Shown: in pieces, positions 21,860-30,321 of the stretch
How positions within the stretch are numbered: the stretch's first letter is position 1
Layout of the letters: each line of letters opens with the position of its first letter
Position numbers and translations under genes: made by a program
From: Burkholderiales bacterium
GTDB lineage: Bacteria > Pseudomonadota > Gammaproteobacteria > Burkholderiales > Burkholderiaceae_C
Assembly: GCA_025363275.1 (NCBI GenBank)
Contig: JANYEE010000263.1
Coordinates: 1 to 63,467, forward strand
Reading direction: 5' to 3'
Length of the DNA stretch: 63,467 nt
Notes under the pieces: generated by a model
What the model saw: the letters and a program-made list of their open reading frames with translations, nothing else
What the model was told of the DNA's origin: nothing
Database searches by the model: none

Positions 21860-22666
21860 ATGCTGCGTGTCAAATTATCGGTGGTTTATGCGTGCTTGCT
21901 AGCAACCGCCGCGTTGGTGGTTTCAGGATGTTCATCAACGCCGGTGGATAAAACGGTAGGACTTACCCCCGCCAAGATTTATGCAGAAGCCAAAGACGAA
22001 ATGTCCAACGGTCAATGGGAGCGCGCGATTCCCTTACTAGAAAAGCTGGAAGCCCGTGCTGCGGGTACACCGCTGGCTCAACAAGCCCAACTAGACAAAG
22101 CCTACGCGCAGTACAAAGCCTCTGAAACAGAGCAGGCACTGGCCACGCTGGAGCGCTTCAAAAAGCTGCATCCTGTAAGCCCTGCCATGGATTACGCCTT
22201 GTATTTGCAGGGTTTGATTACGTTTAACGATGACATGGGGCTTTTCTCTAGTATCACGAAGCAGGATCTGTCGGAGCGCGATCAAAAGGCCTCCAAAGAA
22301 TCATTTGAAGCGTTCAAAGAACTGGTAACTCGCTTTCCAGAGTCCAAATACGCTGCTGACGCCCAGCAGCGAATGAATTACATCGTGAGTTCGTTAGCTA
22401 AATACGAAGTACACGTGGCCCGCTACTACCTGAAGCGCGGCGCATACCTCGCTGCGATCAACCGGGCACAGTCCACCGTCTCCGAGTTCCGCGATGTCCC
22501 TGCTGTTGAAGAGGCTCTGTTCATCATGGTCAAGGCATACGATGCGCTGGGCATGGTCCAGCTGCGCGATGACTCAAAACGCGTGCTCGAAAAAAGCTTC
22601 CCTCAATCCGAATTTTTGGCCTCAGGTGCTAAGTCCAGCAAAGATCCATGGTGGAGAGTTTGGTAA
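21860..22666 (+). CDS. bamD: Outer-membrane assembly lipoprotein BamD
   Basis: Essential lipoprotein of the BAM complex (ComL family). A signal peptide with lipobox VVSGC (Cys ~18) precedes five TPR-like repeats, for example PAKIYAEAKDEMSNGQWERA and RFPESKYAADAQQRMNYIV, which are hallmark BamD segments. It has ~268 aa. The start ATG 21860 is chosen because it gives the signal peptide; the upstream frame to 21827 adds unrelated residues. Its 3' end overlaps the convergent helicase gene by 38 bases. Confidence 0.95.
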   Translation: MLRVKLSVVYACLLATAALVVSGCSSTPVDKTVGLTPAKIYAEAKDEMSNGQWERAIPLLEKLEARAAGTPLAQQAQLDKAYAQYKASETEQALATLERFKKLHPVSPAMDYALYLQGLITFNDDMGLFSSITKQDLSERDQKASKESFEAFKELVTRFPESKYAADAQQRMNYIVSSLAKYEVHVARYYLKRGAYLAAINRAQSTVSEFRDVPAVEEALFIMVKAYDALGMVQLRDDSKRVLEKSFPQSEFLASGAKSSKDPWWRVW

Positions 22667-24641
22667 GTTGCGCCAGTTCAGCGTTGAACTGAGTTTGGTT
22701 GTCTAGTCGGCGCATTGGCGGCAATGCTGCCAACAGTTTTTTGCCATACGACTTTTGGTGCAAACGCACGTCGCACACCACCAGTAATCCCCTGTCTTGT
22801 TCACTGCGAATTAATCTCCCAGCCCCTTGTTTCAATCCCAAGGCTGCATGCGGCAGATGAAACTCCCTAAACGCATTTTTCCCCGCGGCAACGACTTTAT
22901 CAGCGCGGGCCTTGGTCATCGGTCCGTCGGGCGGCAAAAACGGAATTTTGTCGATGATGACCAACTGCAGCGCATCACCGGGAATGTCCACACCCTCCCA
23001 AAATGACGCGGCGGCGACCACTACGACACCAGGCTGATCTAATGTGCGTGCCGCATTAAAACGCGCAAGAATCTCCCGTTTTGACGCCTGCCCCTGCACC
23101 CAGACCTCTATACCGGGCGCCACAGAAAAGTGCATACGCAGGGCCTCGCCAATGGTTTGCATGGCACGCAAACTGGTCGTCAGTACGAGCGTGCGCCCAC
23201 CAAGGACTCTGGCCGCATTCGCAGCCAAGTGGGCCACTTCAATACTGTGGATCGCGTCCGATGGAAGCGGAAAACTCTCCGGCACATACAAGGCTGCCTG
23301 ACGGGTATAGTCAAAAGGACTCTCGACCTGCAACACCTCTGCCTGTTGCAGGCCACAGGTGGCTCGAAAGATGGCCAAATCGGCATCAGTGCCTAGCGTT
23401 GCGGACGTAAAAATCCAGGATTTTCCTGGCGACGCAATACCGCTTGCGGGTGCCATATGCCCCTGCAAAGTTGGACCGATATCCAATGGCGAGCACAACA
23501 CTTTTAGGTGTACGCCGCCTTCCAACCAGCGAATTTGCCCAGGCACTGAAGGTGCCAAAAAAAAGGCATAGTCCTCACTACAACGGTGGATCCTAGTGTG
23601 CAACCGGGCTATCTCCGGTGATGACTCACCTACTTGCTTCGCCAGGGCTGATATCCGTTTCAGTGCGCTCAGCAACGCATCGGTCGATGCGACCCAGTCT
23701 TTGTCATTACATCCCGCAGGTGTCAGGCCATCCCAAGCAACGGTTGTGCCGTTACCCCAGCTAGCGCTCCACGCCTTAAGCGCAGAACTGGCTTGCATTA
23801 AATCGTCTAGCCACTCTCGCCAACCGACCGCACCCAATGACAGTGCAGTAGCGTTCTTGAGTAGGTCGCGGACTAACTCGTCCAATTGGCGGGTTGAGAT
23901 CTGTCGGCCCAAAAATTGGACGCCGATGTCATTGAGTTGGTGCGCTTCATCAAACACCACGATCTCTGTGTTGGGTAGTAATTCGGCCACGCCCGATTCA
24001 CGCACATTCAGATCGGCAAAAAAAAGATGGTGATTGACCACCACAATGTCGGCGGCCATGGCTGTAGCGCGGGCGCGGTTCACAAAACAGGGGCCCGCCT
24101 GGGGACAACTACTTCCCAGGCAGTTGTCACGTGTGGAAGTGACAAGTGGCTCCACGGGCGACAGGTCTGGCAGATCCAGCATTTCTGCCAAGTCTCCGTT
24201 CTGAGTGGCCATTCCCCATCGCTCAATACGCGCCAGCTCCAGTTGACTAGATTGCGACGCCGAAGCAGGGTGCTGGCGCGCAGACTCCAGACGGTTCAAG
24301 CACAGGTAGCTTGAACGCCCTTTAAGCACCGAGATACGGGCGTGCACACCCAGGGCCTCCTGCAAACGAGGAATATCTCGCAGCGCCAATTGGTCTTGCA
24401 ATGCCTTCGTCGCTGTGGAAATGAGTGCGCGCTGCCCGCTGAGCAGTACCGGCACCAAATACGCATAAGTCTTGCCAACGCCGGTACCCGCTTCCACGAC
24501 CAATTGCCCCCCAGCACCCAGGGACTTCGCTACCGCCTGTGCCATCTGCATTTGGCCCACACGCGGCGTGAAGTTCGGGTTAGTTCTAGCTAGCGCCCCC
24601 GCGGGTGCGAAAGCCTCCTCAACAGCTGCCACGAGTTGCAT
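22629..24641 (-). CDS. DinG/YoaA-type ATP-dependent DNA helicase
   Basis: An XPD/Rad3-like superfamily 2 helicase. Walker A is in VVEAGTGVGKTYAYLVP (residues ~45-61) and the DEAH box is VVFDEAHQLND. The Fe-S cluster Cys set is visible as LCLNR plus NCLGSSCPQAGPCF, and helicase motif VI is QGAGRLIRSEQDRG. The 670 aa length favours the YoaA/DinG group acting in repair or fork rescue. Which E. coli paralogue it equals is unclear, so I give no symbol. It overlaps the bamD 3' end by 38 bases. Confidence 0.9.
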   Translation of the reverse strand: MQLVAAVEEAFAPAGALARTNPNFTPRVGQMQMAQAVAKSLGAGGQLVVEAGTGVGKTYAYLVPVLLSGQRALISTATKALQDQLALRDIPRLQEALGVHARISVLKGRSSYLCLNRLESARQHPASASQSSQLELARIERWGMATQNGDLAEMLDLPDLSPVEPLVTSTRDNCLGSSCPQAGPCFVNRARATAMAADIVVVNHHLFFADLNVRESGVAELLPNTEIVVFDEAHQLNDIGVQFLGRQISTRQLDELVRDLLKNATALSLGAVGWREWLDDLMQASSALKAWSASWGNGTTVAWDGLTPAGCNDKDWVASTDALLSALKRISALAKQVGESSPEIARLHTRIHRCSEDYAFFLAPSVPGQIRWLEGGVHLKVLCSPLDIGPTLQGHMAPASGIASPGKSWIFTSATLGTDADLAIFRATCGLQQAEVLQVESPFDYTRQAALYVPESFPLPSDAIHSIEVAHLAANAARVLGGRTLVLTTSLRAMQTIGEALRMHFSVAPGIEVWVQGQASKREILARFNAARTLDQPGVVVVAAASFWEGVDIPGDALQLVIIDKIPFLPPDGPMTKARADKVVAAGKNAFREFHLPHAALGLKQGAGRLIRSEQDRGLLVVCDVRLHQKSYGKKLLAALPPMRRLDNQTQFNAELAQLTKLSTMDLCWT

Positions 24642-24644
24642 AGA

Positions 24645-24848
24645 TCAGGCAGGCTCGTCGGGCTGCAACTTGCTCTGCAGACGCGTTATTTCGTCACGCA
24701 TAGCCAGCCTCTTTTTCTTTAGTCGGCGAATCATCAACTCGTCAACCGGCATGTCCCGAGAAGCGATGTCGATCAGCGCATCCAGGTCGCCATGTTCCAT
24801 GGTCAGCTCAATCAAGCGCCGTCGCGGGGAATGCAGGTTTGCGTCCAA
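24645..24848 (-). CDS. DUF465 (YdcH-like) small protein
   Basis: A 67-residue helical protein with the DUF465 hallmark DELMIRRLKKKRLAMRDEITRLQ in its second half and a preceding EHGDLDALIDIASRD helix. An amphipathic helical hairpin is likely. An in-frame TAG five codons upstream leaves TTG 24848 as the longest start; ATG 24800 would cut the conserved first helix. It ends 3 nt before the helicase start, probably co-transcribed. Function is unknown for the family. Confidence 0.72.
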   Translation of the reverse strand: MDANLHSPRRRLIELTMEHGDLDALIDIASRDMPVDELMIRRLKKKRLAMRDEITRLQSKLQPDEPA

Positions 24849-24963
24849 GGGGAATTGCGCCTAAGTGTAAGTACTGAATAAAACGCTGGATTGCGATTGT
24901 GGGAGGCTCGATAATACGTGGCGATTCATCTTTTTCATTGGCTGAACTTCATACTCCACGATC

Positions 24964-25728
24964 ATGGCAACTGGCTACCGACTCACTGCATCCACGGGCA
25001 TTCACAAAGGTGACCGGGAGTACCAGCAGGATCAGATTGCCTTGATCAAGCATCCCCGGCTCAATGGTTGCATATTGGCCATCGTTGCGGACGGCATGGG
25101 CGGACGCAGTGGCGGACGCAAAGCCTCTGACCAGGTCATGATGACAGCCAAGCAGCTGTTTGAGCGCTATGACCCGGAAACGGATGATGCGCCTTCGACC
25201 CTGACGCAAATCGTGCAAGAGGCGCATATCGTCATCAAGCTAACCGCCATCTCCGCTGAAGAAGAACCCCACAGCACCCTAGCGGCGTTTTTGATCAATC
25301 CCGGTGGTGACTGCCATTGGGCGCACACGGGTGATTCGCGGATTTATCATTACCACGGCAATCGCTTTGTGAAGCGGACCATGGACCACTCCTATGTACA
25401 AGCTCTGGTCAACCGGGGTGAAATCACTGAAGAGCAGGCGGCGGTGCACCCCCAATCCAATATTCTGATGGGTTGCCTAGGTACCGAAAATGATCCGCCA
25501 GTTGATTTACATTTCATCCCCAAACTGCGCTCCGGCGACATACTGATGGCCTGCAGCGACGGCGTTTGGCATTACTTTAACAGTGCGGAGCTGGGCTCTG
25601 TGCTGTCGAGCTTGTCAGCCCGTGAAGCCAGCGAGTTTTTGATCGAAAAAGCGCGCTCACGCGGCCATGGAGGTGGTGACAACCTGTCGTTAGTTATAGT
25701 CAAACTAGAGCCCCTGGGCGGCCCATAA
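24964..25728 (+). CDS. PP2C-family serine/threonine protein phosphatase
   Basis: A stand-alone PPM/PP2C phosphatase of 254 aa. Metal-binding motifs are intact: the early GDREYQQD segment, VADGMGG with Asp-Gly (about residue 41), the middle HTGDSR motif, the later ACSDGVWHY motif and the terminal GGGDNLSLVIV with Asp-Asn. No kinase, FHA domain or membrane segment is attached, and no kinase gene is adjacent. It would dephosphorylate Ser/Thr proteins in the cytoplasm; its partner kinase is unknown. A TAATAC box occurs at about 24911, but no clear SD is seen. Confidence 0.9.
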   Translation: MATGYRLTASTGIHKGDREYQQDQIALIKHPRLNGCILAIVADGMGGRSGGRKASDQVMMTAKQLFERYDPETDDAPSTLTQIVQEAHIVIKLTAISAEEEPHSTLAAFLINPGGDCHWAHTGDSRIYHYHGNRFVKRTMDHSYVQALVNRGEITEEQAAVHPQSNILMGCLGTENDPPVDLHFIPKLRSGDILMACSDGVWHYFNSAELGSVLSSLSAREASEFLIEKARSRGHGGGDNLSLVIVKLEPLGGP

Positions 25729-25784
25729 GCCCCCCAAAAACACTGCCAGCTATTTAGACGGGCTGGAGAGCGGATGGGTTTGGT

Positions 25785-26387
25785 CTACGCAGGCTTAGGC
25801 AGTATTGACTTTTTCACCTCAGCATCTTTTAAGCGTTTGGCAACTTCAGCCCGCTTAGCAATGGCATCGGCTTGCTTGCGTTGGTAGTCTTTCAGATGGG
25901 CGCTGCGCTCTGCCACGGACAGTGACGGGTCCCGGGCTGCGCTCGCCGGCTGACGTGGCATGGCTTGGGCGTTGGGTTGCTGAGCCAGCTTGGGCTGATT
26001 TGCCTGAGCCAAGGGTGCGCTGGCCAGGTTTGCCATCTTTTCGGCTTGCGCAGCCGCCTTATCGCGGTTGCGCTCTTTTTGCTCTCGTCCCCGCTCTTGT
26101 CTTTGCGCGTCGTTCAGCAAGGTCTCTTGGCGATTGAGTTTGCTCTCGATCGCCAAACGCTCGGCATGCACTTGGTCCAAGCAGCGGGTGACGGCGAATT
26201 TGCGCTCGCAATCTCTTGCCAATGTGTCCAAGCGCTGCGTCTGGTTGCGGCGGGTATCGTCGATAGAAGCCCGCTGCGCATCCGTATCTGACGCCACTGG
26301 TATCACATCTGCGTAAGCCACCGACATCGCCCACAGGCAGACAAGCAGCACCAAGCCCAGAAGTGGTTTTAAAGAAGGGCTTTTCAC
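25785..26387 (-). CDS. Exported Gln/Lys/Ala-rich hypothetical protein
   Basis: 200 aa starting at GTG 26387, which overlaps the zapE stop (GTGA). A signal peptide (residues ~1-26: LKPLLGLVLLVCLWAMSVAYA) is followed by a charged helical region with two Cys (DCERKFAVTRCLDQ, ~60-70) that could form a disulfide. A long coiled-coil-like Glu/Arg/Lys stretch and a Pro/Ala/Gln linker follow, then a basic tail. No family is recognised with confidence. Coupling to zapE suggests an envelope or division-related periplasmic role, but that is inference. Confidence 0.72.
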   Translation of the reverse strand: MKSPSLKPLLGLVLLVCLWAMSVAYADVIPVASDTDAQRASIDDTRRNQTQRLDTLARDCERKFAVTRCLDQVHAERLAIESKLNRQETLLNDAQRQERGREQKERNRDKAAAQAEKMANLASAPLAQANQPKLAQQPNAQAMPRQPASAARDPSLSVAERSAHLKDYQRKQADAIAKRAEVAKRLKDAEVKKSILPKPA

Positions 26388-27481
26388 GTCAACCCCGTGT
26401 CCACAATGCGGCGTTCCAATGCCAGGAATTCCTTGGACTGCATCTCTTGTAAACGCGATACCGTGCGAGGAAACTCATGCGACATCGGACCCTCGGTGTA
26501 CAGCTCAGCCGGCAGCACTTCGGCCGACATCACCAGCTTCACTCGGCGGTCATATAGAACGTCAATCAACCAAGTGAAGCGTCGTGCCTCTGAGGCCATC
26601 CGCACCGGCATCTGCGGCACACGGCTCAAAAAAACCGTGTGGAAGCGCGACGCTATCTCCAAATAATCATTTTGCGAACGCGGACCACCACATAGGGTTT
26701 TGAAGTCAAACCACACCAGTCCTCCGGCCTTGCGCAGCGCAAGGATCGTACGTGCCTCAATGTGCAAGATTGGATCCTCATCGTGCGACTCAGCCAGCGC
26801 ATCGAAGGCGTTTTGCATAGACGCATCGGCCTTGGCATTGGCGGGTACGTGGTACAGGTCTACGGTCTCCAGCGTCAGACCACGGTAGTCGGTTCCGTTG
26901 TCGACATTGATGACTTCGAGCTTGTCGTTAAGCAACTTGATGGCGGGCAGAATACGGTCGCGGTGTAGTCCACCAGGGTAGAGGTCGTTGGGGCGAAAGT
27001 TGGAAGTGGTCACAAAGCCCACACCGTTTTCAAACAGTGCAGCCAACAACCGGTGCAAAATCATTGCGTCAGTGATGTCGGCCACATGAAACTCATCAAA
27101 GCAGATCAGCTTGTACCGCTCCGCCATGCGCTGCGCGAGTGCATCCAGTGGATTCACGGTGCCTTGCAAATCCGACAACTCGCGGTGCACTTCGCGCATG
27201 AATTCATGAAAATGCAGACGGGTCTTACGCTTCAACGGCACGGCATTGAAGAAACAATCCATCAAAAAGCTCTTGCCCCGCCCCACCCCGCCGTACATGT
27301 ACACGCCACGCGGAATGTCCGGCCGGTTGATCAGCTTCTTGACAAAGTTGGATCGCTTCTCTTTGTATGCAGCCCACTGCGTGGCGCAGCGCTCTAAAGC
27401 GTCAACAGCCCGCAACTGTGCAGGGTCAGATTGATAGCCGCGGAGCTTTAGCTCCACATCGTAAGTTTCGCGAACGTTCAT
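26384..27481 (-). CDS. zapE: Cell-division ATPase ZapE
   Basis: AFG1-type AAA ATPase that acts on the FtsZ ring under stress. Walker A GVGRGKSFLMD and Walker B LICFDEFHVAD are intact, as is the family opening GYQSDPAQLRAVDALERC. The sensor segment FVTTSNFRPNDLYPGGLHRDRILPAI (quoted in part) is characteristic. Its 365 aa length fits. The region upstream to lpdA carries copy B of the dispersed repeat. Confidence 0.93.
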   Translation of the reverse strand: MNVRETYDVELKLRGYQSDPAQLRAVDALERCATQWAAYKEKRSNFVKKLINRPDIPRGVYMYGGVGRGKSFLMDCFFNAVPLKRKTRLHFHEFMREVHRELSDLQGTVNPLDALAQRMAERYKLICFDEFHVADITDAMILHRLLAALFENGVGFVTTSNFRPNDLYPGGLHRDRILPAIKLLNDKLEVINVDNGTDYRGLTLETVDLYHVPANAKADASMQNAFDALAESHDEDPILHIEARTILALRKAGGLVWFDFKTLCGGPRSQNDYLEIASRFHTVFLSRVPQMPVRMASEARRFTWLIDVLYDRRVKLVMSAEVLPAELYTEGPMSHEFPRTVSRLQEMQSKEFLALERRIVDTGLT

Positions 27482-27499
27482 CGTTGGGCAGCAACAATC

Positions 27500-27562
27500 G
27501 CTATGATTTTTGTAGCTGTCCAGGCTTATTTTACCTGGGCCACAGCCACATTTGACTTAAAA
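27500..27562 (+). repeat. Dispersed stem-loop repeat, copy B
   Basis: The layout is GCTAT-spacer-GTAGCTG, then TCCAGG...CCTGGG around a T/A-rich loop, then CCACAGCCACATTTGACTTAAAA. It shares the core TTTACCTGGGCCACAG with copy A. It occupies the entire lpdA-zapE gap, so it would sit in the mRNA between the two genes. Confidence 0.82.
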
Positions 27563-27566
27563 ACGC

Positions 27567-28994
27567 TCAGAAATTGAGCGTTCGCTTGTCTACAGCCAAA
27601 GCAGCTTCCTTGGTCGCTTCACTCAAGGACGGATGGGCGTGACAAATGCGTGCGATGTCCTCAGCACTGGCCTTGAACTCCATGGCCACTACGGCCTCGG
27701 CGATCAATTCTGACGCCTGCGGACCCACGATGTGCACACCCAAGATTTCGTCTGTCGTGGCATCGGCTAAGAACTTCACAAACCCGGTGGTGTCGCCCAG
27801 CGCGCGCGCGCGGCCGTTCGCCAGGAAGGGGAAACTGCCCGCCTTGTAGGCCACACCGTCCGCTTTGAGCTGCTGCTCGGTGCGACCCACCCAAGCAATC
27901 TCGGGGCTGGTGTAGATGACCCAAGGCACGGTATTGAAGTTGACATGCCCATGCTGACCGGCAATACGCTCAGCCACGGCAACGCCCTCTTCTTCCGCCT
28001 TGTGCGCCAGCATGGGGCCGCGCACCACGTCGCCCACCGCCCATCCCCCGGGAAGGTTGGTCTTACAGTCCGCATCCACCACGATGGCGCCGCGCTCGTC
28101 CAATTTAAGACCGATGGTCTCGGCCCCAAGGCCGATCGTATTTGGCACGCGTCCGATGGAGATGATCAGCTTGTCCACGTCCAGCGTCTGGGCCTCTCCC
28201 TTGGCGTTGGTGTAGGCCACAGACACGCCTTTTTTGGCATTCTTAATCTCGCCAACCTTCACGCCCAGCTCGATCTTCAGACCCTGCCTGGTAAAGGCCT
28301 TGAAGGCTTCCTTTGCGACCTGCTCGTCCACCGCGCCCAGAAAGACCGGCAGGCCTTCCAGGATGGTGACCTCAGCGCCAAGACGCTTCCACACGGAGCC
28401 CATTTCTAGGCCAATGACGCCGGAGCCGATCAGACCCAGCTTATTGGGCACAGCACCGATGTTCAAGGCACCGTCGTTTGACAACACATTGACTTCGTCA
28501 AACGGCGTGCCAGGCAAGGCGCGCGCGTTAGAGCCAGTGGCGATGATGATTTGTTTACCGGTCAGGGCTTCTTCGGTAGCGCCTGTCACCTTGATCTCGT
28601 AGCCACCCTCCGTGGCCTTGACGAACGAACCACGGCCGTGAAAGAACGCAATCTTGTTCTTCTTGAAGAGGTACAGGATGCCGTCGTTGTTCTGCTTTAC
28701 CACGGTGTTCTTGCGGGCCAGCATCTTGGATACATCCATGCTCACGCCAGTGGCCGTGATGCCGTGCTCAGCAAAATGGTGGTTAGCGTGGTTGAAGTGC
28801 TCAGACGATTGCAACAATGCCTTGGATGGAATGCAACCCACGTTGGTGCAGGTACCGCCAGGCGCTGGACCACCTTTGTCGTTCTTCCACTCGTCGACAC
28901 AGGCCACGTTGAAGCCCAACTGGGCCGCGCGGATAGCCGCAATGTACCCACCGGGGCCGCCGCCAATGACGACAACATCGAATTGCTTGCTCAT
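27567..28994 (-). CDS. lpdA: Dihydrolipoyl dehydrogenase (E3)
   Basis: Flavoprotein reoxidising dihydrolipoamide of the 2-oxoglutarate dehydrogenase complex, producing NADH. The FAD loop [10 protein letters not shown] (~11-20), redox disulfide [16 protein letters not shown] (~47-62), NAD loop [13 protein letters not shown] and active-site HAHPSLSEA near the C-terminus are all intact. Length 475 aa. It follows odhB by 9 nt with AGGAAA upstream, so it is dedicated to this operon, though it could also serve other 2-oxoacid complexes. Confidence 0.96.
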   Translation of the reverse strand: MSKQFDVVVIGGGPGGYIAAIRAAQLGFNVACVDEWKNDKGGPAPGGTCTNVGCIPSKALLQSSEHFNHANHHFAEHGITATGVSMDVSKMLARKNTVVKQNNDGILYLFKKNKIAFFHGRGSFVKATEGGYEIKVTGATEEALTGKQIIIATGSNARALPGTPFDEVNVLSNDGALNIGAVPNKLGLIGSGVIGLEMGSVWKRLGAEVTILEGLPVFLGAVDEQVAKEAFKAFTRQGLKIELGVKVGEIKNAKKGVSVAYTNAKGEAQTLDVDKLIISIGRVPNTIGLGAETIGLKLDERGAIVVDADCKTNLPGGWAVGDVVRGPMLAHKAEEEGVAVAERIAGQHGHVNFNTVPWVIYTSPEIAWVGRTEQQLKADGVAYKAGSFPFLANGRARALGDTTGFVKFLADATTDEILGVHIVGPQASELIAEAVVAMEFKASAEDIARICHAHPSLSEATKEAALAVDKRTLNF

Positions 28995-29003
28995 AGAGTT
29001 TCC

Positions 29004-30278
29004 TTAAATGTCGAAGAGCAAACGAGCCGGGTCTTCCAACGCCTCTTTCATTGCCACCAGACCCAGCACGGCCTCGCGACCGTCGATGATGCGGTGGTCG
29101 TAGGACATCGCGAAGTAGTTCATCGGGCGTACTACCACCACACCGTTTTCCACCATAGCGCGATCTTTGGTCGCGTGCACGCCCAAGATGGCGCTTTGTG
29201 GTGGGTTGATGATGGGAGTGGACATCATGGAGCCGAAGGTGCCACCATTGGATATAGAGAAAGTACCGCCGGTCATTTCTTCCATACCCAGCTTACCGTC
29301 GCGGGCCTTGACGCCGTACTCAGCAATCTTCTTCTCGATATCGGCAAAGCTCATCTGGTCGGCATTGCGCAAAATGGGCACCACCAAACCACGGGGCGAG
29401 CCCACGGCGATACCTATATCAAAGTAGCCGTGGTAGACAATATCGGTGCCATCTACCGACGCGTTCAGCACCGGGAATTTCTTCAAGGCATGCACTGCAG
29501 CCTTTACGAAGAAGCTCATGAAGCCGAGCTTCACGCCGTGTTCTTTCTCAAAACGCTCTTGCATGCGCTTGCGCATTTCCATGACCGGAGCCATGTTGAT
29601 TTCATTGAAGGTGGTAAGGATGGCGTTGGTCGACTGCGATTGCAACAAACGCTCGGCCACGCGTGCGCGCAGGCGGCTCATGGGCACGCGCTGCTCAGGG
29701 CGGTTGGCCAGCGCATCCGCAAAACCGGATGCCTTAACCGCGACTTGCGGCAAGGAAGTGGTTGGGGCCCCCGTAGATATTGCCGCAGGCGCTACAGATT
29801 TGATAGCAGAACCAGATGCCACTGCCGCAAGTACATCACCCTTCGTTACGCGACCGTCCTTACCAGAGCCTGCCACTGCGCTCACCGACAGGTTGTTGTC
29901 GGCTAGCAACTTGGCTGCGGCTGGCATTGCGACATCGCCTTTGGTACCACCTGCGGCAGCAGGCGCAACAGCCACAGGAGCTACCGCGACAGGCGCAGCG
30001 GAAGCAGCGGGCGCCGAAACTGCAGCACCAACTCTACCTTCAGTGTCGATACGGGCGATCAACTGCTCGGCTGCCACGGTGGCACCGTCTGGTTGAACAA
30101 GTTCGACCAAAACACCGGCGCTGGGTGCGGGCACTTCCATAACCACTTTGTCGGTTTCGACTTCGATCAGGATTTCATCGACGGCTATTTGGTCGCCTAC
30201 TTTTTTCTTCCATTGCAGCAAAGTGGCTTCGGCCACGGATTCTGAAAGCTGTGGAACTTTGACTTCTACGATTGCCAT
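29004..30278 (-). CDS. odhB: 2-oxoglutarate dehydrogenase E2, dihydrolipoamide succinyltransferase
   Basis: Transfers the succinyl group from lipoamide to CoA. The lipoyl domain (residues ~1-76) carries the lipoylated Lys in [12 protein letters not shown]. An Ala/Val/Pro-rich linker is followed by the E3-binding domain ([20 protein letters not shown], ~121-155) and the catalytic domain with [12 protein letters not shown] (His/Asp). Length 424 aa. The second linker, residues ~158-175, is encoded by DNA resembling the dispersed repeat (29754-29807). Confidence 0.96.
   Translation of the reverse strand: MAIVEVKVPQLSESVAEATLLQWKKKVGDQIAVDEILIEVETDKVVMEVPAPSAGVLVELVQPDGATVAAEQLIARIDTEGRVGAAVSAPAASAAPVAVAPVAVAPAAAGGTKGDVAMPAAAKLLADNNLSVSAVAGSGKDGRVTKGDVLAAVASGSAIKSVAPAAISTGAPTTSLPQVAVKASGFADALANRPEQRVPMSRLRARVAERLLQSQSTNAILTTFNEINMAPVMEMRKRMQERFEKEHGVKLGFMSFFVKAAVHALKKFPVLNASVDGTDIVYHGYFDIGIAVGSPRGLVVPILRNADQMSFADIEKKIAEYGVKARDGKLGMEEMTGGTFSISNGGTFGSMMSTPIINPPQSAILGVHATKDRAMVENGVVVVRPMNYFAMSYDHRIIDGREAVLGLVAMKEALEDPARLLFDI
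29754..29807 (-). repeat. Possible dispersed-repeat copy inside odhB linker (degenerate)
   Basis: Read on the minus strand it is GCTATCAAATCTGTAGC followed by a segment that matches the core of copy A at 20 of 29 positions, including GGGCC at the equivalent end. It encodes the Ala/Thr/Pro linker after the E3-binding domain and keeps the frame. Homology is plausible but not proven by eye. Confidence 0.4.
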
Positions 30279-30321
30279 ATTGTTCTTTCCGTTGATTGGT
30301 TTGGTGTTTTAGGCTCAGCAA

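Noticed and set aside
25740-25770. Hairpin CCAGC/GGCTGG between the PP2C gene and the exported-protein gene
   Set aside because: Short stem with no T tract on either strand; not convincing as a terminator.
28551-29906. 451-codon open frame on the plus strand
   Set aside because: It lies antisense to lpdA/odhB, has no family features, and is explained by biased third positions in GC-rich coding DNA.
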